NCBI GenBank assembly: GCA_964354155.1
Contig: CAYGYG010000039.1
Span: 1 to 25,960 of the forward strand
Length of the DNA: 25,960 bases
From: CAYGYG01 sp964354155
Lineage (GTDB): Bacteria > Hydrothermota > Tepidihabitantia > SM23-42 > CAYGYG01
Direction of reading: 5' to 3'
A program made the translations under genes and the position numbers. Below, piece after piece: positions 1 to 6,323 of the stretch; position 1 is the stretch's first letter; the number at the start of each line of letters is the position of its first letter. The notes under the pieces were generated by a model, which had not been told where the DNA came from, searched no databases, and saw nothing but the letters and a program-made list of their open reading frames with translations.

Positions 1-54
1 GCCCTTGTCTTTTTAATACAATAGGGAATTTACACAGAATAGTATACACTACCT

Positions 55-100
55 TATCACGCGAGTTCTTTTGCAGTTTGCAAAAAACTCGTTAGCAATA
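55..100. repeat. Hairpin repeat, copy 1
   Basis: A 13-bp stem pairs CGAGTT (62-67) with AACTCG (86-91) and TTTTGCA (69-75) with TGCAAAA (79-85). It has a GTT loop and one bulged C at 68. TATCAC stands just before it and TTAGCAATA follows it. A second copy at 1961-2005 has the same inner stem, the same bulge position and the same trailing TTAGCAATA, but a different outer stem that still pairs. The function is unknown. Confidence 0.7.
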
Positions 101-131
101 GAAATCAATCCTTTTGCATTTGGAACATCTG

Positions 132-174
132 TTAAAAGCCAAGGCCCCAGCAGCTAAACACCGGGGTCTTGGCT
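132..174 (-). terminator. Rho-independent terminator of the seven-repeat exported protein gene
   Basis: On the minus strand a 12-bp stem (AGCCAAGACCCC with GGGGCCTTGGCT, one G-T pair, 14-base loop) is followed directly by TTTTAAC. It lies 16 bases beyond the stop codon at 190, as expected for an intrinsic terminator. Confidence 0.8.
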
Positions 175-189
175 CTAATTCTGTACTAG

Positions 190-1659
190 CTATTCCAGCT
201 TTATTGCCTTCTGCCGATTCAAATACCTCCCAGCTTCGATCTCAACAAAGTAAACGCCGTTAGGCAGAGCATTCGCGTCCCAGTGTAAGTTGCCGGCGCC
301 GCCTGATTGAGGTGCGATGTTCAGAATCTCGCGGACTCGGCCTGAGACATCGTAGATTCTCATTCTTATGTTTCTTTGCCGGTTATCGACAAGCTGAAAT
401 CGGATACCGGTTTCTTTGCTGAACGGGTTGGGCGAAATCTCCAGAAGCAAGACCGGGTCTGGGGCAATCGGCCCATCCTCAATCTTCCCCAGACGCCCCA
501 CTCTTAGAAGCCAGACATCGCCTCCACCTGCGCCGAACGAACGCGTAAGTCCGGCAACGATGTATTGGCCACCACCAATCTGCTTGACCGACCAACCTTG
601 ATCAGCGGATGGCCCTCCATAGGTCTTCGCCCAGGTGGTGTCACCGTTAGCATTGGTCTTGAGAAGCCATACATCAGCGCCCCCGGCGCCAAAGGATGCG
701 GTGGACCCTGCTACGATGTAACCGCTATCTGGAGTCTGCTGACCTGACATTGCGTCATCCAGACCTGTCCCGCCGTATGTCTTTGTCCAACCGGCATTCC
801 CGCCAGAATCGGTCTTGATAAGATAGACATCGCTGATTCGGTTACCGCTGAATGACCGGGCCGCTCCCATGATGACATACCCGCCATCACTTGTTCGTTG
901 AACATAGTTTCCGTAATCATAATCGCCACCGCCGAAGACGCGCGACCAAATCACATTCCCAAGGGAATCCATTCTAAACAGCCAGGCGTCGCTCCGCTTG
1001 TTATTGAAATCGATTTCGGTTGCGCCAGTAAGAATGTATCCGCCGTCAGGAGTCTGCTGAACCCATCGTGCCCAATCCCATATACCCGACGGGCCATAGC
1101 ACTTCGACCAGATCGAATCACCCTGAGAGTTCGTTCTTATTACGTAAGCATCGCGATGTGTGCCTGTCCACCATATTTGGCCGGCAATAATGTATCCACC
1201 ATCTGCGGTCTGCGCAACACAATACCCTTCGTCATTGTTCGTCCTTCCGTATTTTCTTGTCCAGAGCGTATCACCATTGGCATTTGTCTTTATGAGGTAC
1301 ACTCCCTGGCTGCCGAACGACTTCGTATTCCCCGTAACAATGTAACCGCCATCCGTCGTTTGCCGCACTGCCCAACCGATATCCGCACCGGTGCCGCCGT
1401 AAGACTTTAGCCAGACCGGGTTTCCGTTGCCTGTTGTTTTGATCAAGTAAACGTCCTCGGCGCCTGAGCCAAAAGATCGGGTCGAGCCGGTGATAATGAA
1501 ACCACCGTCCTGGGTTGGTTGAACGGAATAACCAATATCAGTTGTGTCTCCGCCATATGTCTTGGTCCAGAGGGTGTCCGTCCCTTGAGCAAACAGAGCA
1601 GATACAAAGCAAGACATCAGCACCACCCAAAGCCCCACTTCTCCACCGTGTCCTCTCAT
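190..1659 (-). CDS. Exported seven-repeat protein with type IX-like C-terminal sorting domain
   Basis: The 489-residue product starts with a basic stretch and a hydrophobic signal segment ending near ALFAQ (about residue 25). Seven repeats of about 50 residues follow (about 27-390). Each has a W-x-K-x-[YF]G-G start, a Q-x-T-x-DGGYI core and a D-x-[WY]-L-[IL]-[KR] end, a pattern that suggests a beta-propeller. The last 80 residues form a type A sorting domain (SPNPF, IYDVSGR, LPNGVYFVEI). GGGAGG lies five bases before the ATG. The gene stands alone with its own promoter (1775-1802) and terminator (132-174). No catalytic motif is visible, so it is probably a secreted or surface protein of unknown binding role. 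The architecture is secure; the biological role is not known. Confidence 0.9.
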   Translation of the reverse strand: MRGHGGEVGLWVVLMSCFVSALFAQGTDTLWTKTYGGDTTDIGYSVQPTQDGGFIITGSTRSFGSGAEDVYLIKTTGNGNPVWLKSYGGTGADIGWAVRQTTDGGYIVTGNTKSFGSQGVYLIKTNANGDTLWTRKYGRTNNDEGYCVAQTADGGYIIAGQIWWTGTHRDAYVIRTNSQGDSIWSKCYGPSGIWDWARWVQQTPDGGYILTGATEIDFNNKRSDAWLFRMDSLGNVIWSRVFGGGDYDYGNYVQRTSDGGYVIMGAARSFSGNRISDVYLIKTDSGGNAGWTKTYGGTGLDDAMSGQQTPDSGYIVAGSTASFGAGGADVWLLKTNANGDTTWAKTYGGPSADQGWSVKQIGGGQYIVAGLTRSFGAGGGDVWLLRVGRLGKIEDGPIAPDPVLLLEISPNPFSKETGIRFQLVDNRQRNIRMRIYDVSGRVREILNIAPQSGGAGNLHWDANALPNGVYFVEIEAGRYLNRQKAIKLE

Positions 1660-1774
1660 CCTTACCTCCCTATTCTAACGTCGAGCAACACTAAACTAAA
1701 AGAACCATGAAAAAGATTCAACAAATCGAAGCGGAACTATCAACATCCGTTTGATCATAAGACCTACGCCTTAT

Positions 1775-1802
1775 ATTATGGCGTCCTCTTCTTAAAAGTC
1801 AA
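1775..1802 (-). promoter_or_regulatory. Sigma70-like promoter for the seven-repeat exported protein gene
   Basis: On the minus strand TTGACT (1802-1797) and CATAAT (1780-1775) are 16 bases apart. They would give a leader of about 110 bases before the ATG at 1659. The 16-base spacer recurs at the other promoters in this window. Confidence 0.6.
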
Positions 1803-2443
1803 GTATTTTCTAATAGCCGCTTCATCGCCGGTGCCTTGCACCGATATCACGCCCTGCCCCGCTAGACATGCATATCCGTCGCTGTAATCATGCGCTGCAG
1901 GCTCTCATCACTGCAGTCGTCCTGTATTATCATCGTAATCAGCCGTTCTATCACTGTAATCGAACGAACTGTTTTGCATTTTGCAAAACGTTCGTTAGCA
2001 ATAAAAAAAACTTCCCTTTGTCGGGCACGAGAAAATAGATATGATGTGCCCGTCGATTACGGTGATTAAGAATCAGATTACGGTGATTGACAAATGAGAT
2101 CCCTCGCCCGCCACGCCGAGCGGCCGGCTCGGGACGACGCAGGGCGTCGGATTACGGAGATTAGTGAGGATCGATGCAACCGGATGGGTGCGAACTAAGA
2201 TGACAAGACCGGGAGAGGTTGCCGCCTGCCTCCGGCAGGCTCGATGGCGGAGATACACTATCATTCGCATCACAGGGGGATTTGAATTCGTAATGGCACG
2301 GAGGAAACTTGGGAACTTGTGACTTGGATATTGTTTCGGATTTAGGTCCGCCTACGGCGGCGTCGATTACAGTGATGAGAAATTGGAGGAATTCGCTATC
2401 ATTCGCGTTATTCGCGTCCCACCCTTGGTGGACGGAGGGTTAG
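1803..2443. repeat. Gene-free spacer with clustered hairpin-plus-tag elements
   Basis: I see no gene here. It holds many copies of a tag read as GATTACRGTGAT, or as ATCACYGTAATC on the other strand: 1929-1941, 1950-1962, 2052-2066 and 2076-2087, with the GATTACGGAGAT variant at 2150-2161. Several sit beside a short perfect stem: CGACGC/GCGTCG around 2135-2149, GCCTGCC/GGCAGGC at 2224-2240 and CCGCC/GGCGG at 2348-2360, the last followed by a tag at 2361-2376. Stem sequences differ but pairing is kept. I could not find a promoter with the window's usual pattern ahead of the plus-strand operon. Confidence 0.65.
1961..2005. repeat. Hairpin repeat, copy 2
   Basis: A 15-bp stem pairs AACGAAC (1963-1969) with GTTCGTT (1990-1996) and GTTTTGCA (1971-1978) with TGCAAAAC (1982-1989). 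The loop is TTT and a T is bulged at 1970. AGCAATA follows. The tag ATCACTGTAATCG (1950-1962) abuts it. Relative to copy 1 at 55-100, the outer stem has changed on both sides so that pairing is preserved. Confidence 0.75.
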
Positions 2444-3490
2444 GTGCGTTTACGGATTGACAAACTTGCAGGATACACTGCGGCAATCATATCACTACTC
2501 ATCGCCTCAGTTCTGGTCTTCCTCATTTTCGCCCGCACCGACCAAACCATCACCGTCTACGGCCGGATTGAGCCAGACGAACTGTGCTACATCCGTCTGT
2601 CCAAAAGCGGCGTGATTGAGAGAGTCTATGTCCGGGACGGGGCCCTCGTTGCGAAAGGTGACACAATCCTTTCCATCACCAACCCCGACGAGAAATTGAA
2701 CCGGCAGAAACTGGCACTCGACCTTGAACTGGCGAAAAACGAACTCCAGCAGCTGCATTGTAGCCTTGAGATCTTGAACCGTGGTTCGCTCGAAACCCAG
2801 GTCAGGCGAGAGATTCTGCCTGAAGCCGAAACCAGGCTGCAGCAAGCCAAGAAGAAGCTCATCACTGCCCAGAGTCTCTTCAAAAAAGGATACATAAGTT
2901 CTGACGAGTACGAATGCATCAGAACAGATTACGAGCTGTGTGCGGCCAGCTATGAAATGTCGCAAAAGGAAATAGCCACCAAGAAACGTCTGATAAGAAA
3001 TCAGATTGAAGCAAAGCATCACGGGCTTTCTCTCATTACGGCACAACTTGATTGGCTCAATGAATCAATCTCCAGCTCAGCCGTCCTATCGCCGACAGAT
3101 GGCCATGTACGTTTTCACCTGCATGAAGAACTGTGGGCCGGACCACTGCAACAGGGGAAACTAGTTGCGACAATATCCAACCTATGCAAACTCAGCTTCG
3201 TTGCTCAAGTACAGGAGCGCCATATTCCCCTGATAAGAGAGGGCCAAAAGGCCCGGGTATCTGTTGCCGCATATCCAGAAAGCAGACATCGTTTCAGTTG
3301 GGGAAAAGTGGTAGCCCTCAAACCCACGCTGGACCGAAGCGGTTTTGAGATTGTCATAAGCAACTTATCGCCGATTAAGGGCGGCCCACTATTCCCTGGA
3401 TTGACCGGGAGGGCCAAAGTTGTCCAAATCACCAATCGCAGGTTGATAGAACAGATCTTTGCTTTCAACGAACCAAAAGGAGGTCATTAA
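2444..3490 (+). CDS. HlyD-family secretion adaptor (membrane fusion protein) of the peptide cluster
   Basis: The 348-residue product is a periplasmic adaptor that would link an ABC exporter to an outer-membrane channel. Residues 11-30 form a single membrane segment. A lipoyl-type half-motif follows (about 51-77, GVIERVYVRDGALVAKGD), then a long coiled-coil hairpin (about 83-210) containing KKGYISSDEY, the second lipoyl half (about 214-246, VLSPTDGHV) and a beta-barrel part (about 250-330). The start is GTG, chosen because GGAGGG lies four bases upstream. The stop overlaps the next ATG as TAATG, so translation of the peptide gene is probably coupled. Its partner is the ABC protein four genes downstream. 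No TolC-like channel gene is in the window. The family is clear; the cargo is inferred from context. Confidence 0.9.
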   Translation: MRLRIDKLAGYTAAIISLLIASVLVFLIFARTDQTITVYGRIEPDELCYIRLSKSGVIERVYVRDGALVAKGDTILSITNPDEKLNRQKLALDLELAKNELQQLHCSLEILNRGSLETQVRREILPEAETRLQQAKKKLITAQSLFKKGYISSDEYECIRTDYELCAASYEMSQKEIATKKRLIRNQIEAKHHGLSLITAQLDWLNESISSSAVLSPTDGHVRFHLHEELWAGPLQQGKLVATISNLCKLSFVAQVQERHIPLIREGQKARVSVAAYPESRHRFSWGKVVALKPTLDRSGFEIVISNLSPIKGGPLFPGLTGRAKVVQITNRRLIEQIFAFNEPKGGH

Positions 3491-3492
3491 TG
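3475..3492 (+). promoter_or_regulatory. Strong ribosome binding site and TAATG coupling for the peptide gene
   Basis: AAAAGGAGG (3475-3483) lies inside the last codons of the adaptor gene, six bases before the ATG at 3490. The adaptor stop TAA shares its last base with that ATG. This is the strongest ribosome binding site in the operon and fits high peptide output. Confidence 0.8.
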
Positions 3493-3723
3493 GAGTACAT
3501 AATGCCACCGAATCAAATGGGTATCAGATGCAATAATCCACCCACAAGTTGTCCGTTGGACATCTGCATCGTTGATGGATGCGGCTTATATGTGTGTGCG
3601 CTCTACGGATGCGGTGTCGACAACTGTGGTGCCGACGGTTGTGGTTCTCGTTGCTCCGGACAGGGTGGGGGTTGTTCTACAAGAGGCGCGTGTCCCTGTG
3701 ACTGCAACCCAGGAGTAAACTAG
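3490..3723 (+). CDS. Cysteine-rich peptide with a five-residue cysteine period; candidate RiPP precursor
   Basis: The product has 77 residues and 13 cysteines (14, 21, 26, 31, 36, 41, 46, 51, 55, 62, 68, 70, 72). Seven in a row (21-51) are exactly five apart. Within the pentads the third position is usually hydrophobic (L, V, L, L, V, A) and the fourth is D, D, Y, Y, D, D. The C-terminal part is Gly/Cys-rich (GQGGGCS, CPCDC). There is no signal peptide and no clear double-glycine leader. Only about 13-20 residues precede the first cysteines, so any leader is very short. Position between an HlyD adaptor and a radical SAM/SPASM enzyme supports a ribosomally made, modified peptide. In known sactipeptides and ranthipeptides, such enzymes join Cys sulfur to backbone or side-chain carbons. 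I do not recognise the family. A metallothionein-like metal binder is the main alternative. Confidence 0.8.
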   Translation: MEYIMPPNQMGIRCNNPPTSCPLDICIVDGCGLYVCALYGCGVDNCGADGCGSRCSGQGGGCSTRGACPCDCNPGVN

Positions 3724-3732
3724 AATACGAAG

Positions 3733-3755
3733 GGGCAGTCCGTACAGGCTGGCCC
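3733..3755 (+). promoter_or_regulatory. Imperfect hairpin between the peptide and maturase genes
   Basis: GGGC-AG-CC on the 5' side can pair with GG-CT-GCCC on the 3' side: eight pairs, a five-base GTACA loop, and bulged bases T3739 and G3751. It fills most of the 40-base gap before the ATG at 3764, where no good ribosome binding site is seen. It could stabilise the upstream message or limit maturase output relative to peptide. This is inferred from shape only. Confidence 0.35.
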
Positions 3756-3763
3756 AAGTCCAA

Positions 3764-5080
3764 ATGAAGCACTCTAAGTACAATTTTTTCATGAAGGCAA
3801 GCGATGGCAAAATCCTCGCTTTCAACGCACTGACCGGAGCCTTCGTCCGGATGAACAGGCGAGAGCATAGAATTTTGGCTGCTTTCCAGCCAGCCGCGCA
3901 CGGCGTCAGTGGAAAATTACTGCGAGAGCTTACTGATAGCGGTCTTGTCGTTGATGATAACGTCGACGAAGTCAGATACCTCAGGGTCCGCAACCGTATT
4001 GCCCGGTATCAAAGCAATGTCGCCGGACTTACAATAGCCCCGACACTGGACTGCAATTTCCAATGCACCTATTGCTTCCAGGACAGAAAGACAACATATA
4101 TGAGCGAAGTCGTGGCCGAAGCAGTCATCCGCTATCTCGAGAGCAAGTTAAAAGGCGGCGTACGTACTGTGAATGTGACATGGTACGGAGGTGAACCATT
4201 TCTTCCCAAGGCATTCAAAACCGTTATTCTTCTATCGGCGGCCTTCCGCAAACTGTGCAGGAAATTCGATGCAAGATATGCCTTTGCCTTGGTCTCAAAT
4301 GGCTCTCTCTTGAATCAAGAGATGGCAAGGGAGCTTCGCCGAGACCGTTGCACATCGGTTCAGATAACCATCGATGGACCGCCCGAGGTGCACGACAAAC
4401 GCAGGCCCTTCCGTAGTGGTCGGGGAAGCTTTGCCCAGGTGATCGAAAATATTCAGAGGGCAAAGAAGATTCTGCCTATTCGCATCCGAGTCAACGTGGA
4501 CCGCCAGAACCAGGAATCCTGCCTCCTCCTTCTTGACCACCTCCGGGATCTGGATCTAAAGAAATACGTCAGCCTTTACTACGCGCCGGTTGAAGTCTAT
4601 TCGCCCGTCTGCAAAAACATAAGACACCAGTGCCTGATCACAAAAGAGTTCTCCAACGTTCAAACGCGCCTTTATCAAGAGACTCTACGCGCCGGGTTCA
4701 ACATCGTGCCCTTCCCCCATACAACGCCGACCGCATGTGGCGCTGAATGTGTGTCATCCATTCTGATAGAACCCAGTGGCCTGCTGCAGAAATGCTGGAA
4801 TGCAATCGGGGTAGACTCCGAAGCAGTTGGTCACCTCCTCGACAAAGACACCAACAAAGAGCTTCTCTCGAACTACCTTATGTGGCTCGACTGGGACGTA
4901 TTCAAGGAAAAGAAATGCGTCCGATGCAAGATCCTACCCGTCTGCATGGGCTCCTGTCTCTATAAGAAACTGTCGACGGCTGGCAGGGCCCTTGAATGCC
5001 CTCCATGGCGCCATAATTTGAAGAACATGTTATCTCTCTATTATTCATCGTGGAAAGCCGAACGAGGATCGCATGCATAG
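3764..5080 (+). CDS. Radical SAM/SPASM peptide maturase
   Basis: The 438-residue product would use SAM and iron-sulfur clusters to modify the adjacent Cys-rich peptide. The radical SAM cluster motif is CNFQCTYC (C97, C101, C104), followed by WYGGEP (140-145). The C-terminal SPASM region is complete: C325 or C329, G339-x4-C344, then C385-x2-C388-x5-C394-x3-C398, and C412. The first 90 residues (LAFNALTGAFVRMN..., ending LTDSGLVVDDNVDEV) resemble the N-terminal peptide-binding segment of many peptide maturases, but I cannot confirm a RiPP recognition element. No clear ribosome binding site precedes ATG 3764; ATG 3791 is an alternative. The gene overlaps the next by eight bases. Anaerobic sulfatase-maturase-like enzymes share this fold, but no sulfatase is nearby, so peptide maturation is favoured. 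Confidence 0.9.
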   Translation: MKHSKYNFFMKASDGKILAFNALTGAFVRMNRREHRILAAFQPAAHGVSGKLLRELTDSGLVVDDNVDEVRYLRVRNRIARYQSNVAGLTIAPTLDCNFQCTYCFQDRKTTYMSEVVAEAVIRYLESKLKGGVRTVNVTWYGGEPFLPKAFKTVILLSAAFRKLCRKFDARYAFALVSNGSLLNQEMARELRRDRCTSVQITIDGPPEVHDKRRPFRSGRGSFAQVIENIQRAKKILPIRIRVNVDRQNQESCLLLLDHLRDLDLKKYVSLYYAPVEVYSPVCKNIRHQCLITKEFSNVQTRLYQETLRAGFNIVPFPHTTPTACGAECVSSILIEPSGLLQKCWNAIGVDSEAVGHLLDKDTNKELLSNYLMWLDWDVFKEKKCVRCKILPVCMGSCLYKKLSTAGRALECPPWRHNLKNMLSLYYSSWKAERGSHA

Positions 5081-6323
5081 AAACCGGTTGTGGTTGCGTC
5101 TGCTTTTGGCTATGATGACCGTTGCTATGGTGACAAGGTGTCCATCCAGAAAGTGTGGCCGTCTGCATGAATTCATCCAGTTGCCGAAGGCCCGGGTCGC
5201 CTGGGTTTACGGCTCTCGCATCGAGCCAGGCGACAGCCTGCTGGTAGAAGTCATGAAGAGTAAGCTCAAGCGCAGCGGGTATGAATGCTCCAGCGAGATG
5301 GAAGTGCCTTCCCGCAACAGAGATCGTAGTCTCGCTATCTTCGGTACACCAATGAACAACACCCTGCTGGCCAGACTTCTGGTTGAGAATGGAATCAGTT
5401 TAGGCCCGGGGGTGCTTTCGATTAGGAATAGGGACTTCACGGGCGATGAACTCTCTGTTGTGTTTGCATTCAATCAATCAGCGGGCGGAATGACTCTGTT
5501 GATGGCCTCTGAACACATGGAGAATCTTCAGAAGCTCAGCTTCGGCAAGAACTACGATTTCATTGTCTACGATCGCATCGGGCCGCGCTTCTTTGGTTAT
5601 ATCGTCAGTGGCAGCATCGATAACAAGCAAAGCCGGGGAGCTAGACGTCCTTCCTGGGTCAAGATGGAATCAGACAACTTCTGCATTTTCTATGACCCGC
5701 GGATGTCGGAACAGACAGCCGCGCACATCAGGGATTATGATGAAGCTGCCCTCAAGGAGATACATCACATTACAAACCTCGATCCGCCAGGGAAGATTGC
5801 GCACTACGTCTATCGGTCCCGTGCTCAGAAGGAGGAAGTGACGGGAAACCAGGGAAATGCTCACTGCAACACTAAATACATGGAGATTCACTCGGTTTAT
5901 TCGAAGGGAATCAAGGCGGTTGGATCACACGAGGTTATGCACGTTGTCGCTAGCCGAGTTGGATCTCCTCCGGCGTTGATAGGTGAAGGCTTGGCGGTAC
6001 ATGTCGAAGGAAAATGGAATGGCCGGACGCTCGGCTACTGGCTGGCAAAGTTCAATGGTGAGGGCAGAATGATACCGCTCGATTCGCTTCTCGAGACGAT
6101 CAGTTTTCGCGACACCGACCAGGAGGTCGCCTACGTCACCGCCGGCTCATATGTCGGTTTTCTCATTTCACGTCACGGCATAGGAAAACTGCTCGAATTA
6201 TACCGCTCGGTCGACCAGCACGCAAAGGGAAACGCGATTCTAGATGCCTTCTTGGAAATCTATGGCATGCCGTTTGAGCAATCGGAACAGGAATGGTTCA
6301 GAGTAACCTTCGACGGTTCCTAA
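5073..6323 (+). CDS. Exported HExxH metallopeptidase (peptidase MA-like) of the peptide cluster
   Basis: The 416-residue product has a hydrophobic N-terminal segment (about 6-20, LWLRLLLAMMTVAMV) that would carry it into or across the inner membrane. The zinc site is H286-E287-V-M-H290, and E305 in GEGLAVH is the likely third ligand, as in gluzincin peptidases of the MA type. TAGSYVGFLISRHG (356-369) is also typical of that family. Residues 40-190 match nothing I recognise. The ATG overlaps the maturase stop by eight bases, with GAGG five bases upstream; its own end overlaps the ABC gene by 31 bases, so it belongs to the operon. Because the exporter lacks a peptidase domain, this enzyme is a candidate for trimming the exported peptide. 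That role is inference. A TRC motif near residue 23 is not a proper lipobox. Confidence 0.8.
   Translation: MHRNRLWLRLLLAMMTVAMVTRCPSRKCGRLHEFIQLPKARVAWVYGSRIEPGDSLLVEVMKSKLKRSGYECSSEMEVPSRNRDRSLAIFGTPMNNTLLARLLVENGISLGPGVLSIRNRDFTGDELSVVFAFNQSAGGMTLLMASEHMENLQKLSFGKNYDFIVYDRIGPRFFGYIVSGSIDNKQSRGARRPSWVKMESDNFCIFYDPRMSEQTAAHIRDYDEAALKEIHHITNLDPPGKIAHYVYRSRAQKEEVTGNQGNAHCNTKYMEIHSVYSKGIKAVGSHEVMHVVASRVGSPPALIGEGLAVHVEGKWNGRTLGYWLAKFNGEGRMIPLDSLLETISFRDTDQEVAYVTAGSYVGFLISRHGIGKLLELYRSVDQHAKGNAILDAFLEIYGMPFEQSEQEWFRVTFDGS

Noticed and set aside
898..1410. 170-codon plus-strand open frame
   Set aside because: It is the antisense of the seven-repeat exported gene and has no domain, ribosome binding site or promoter.
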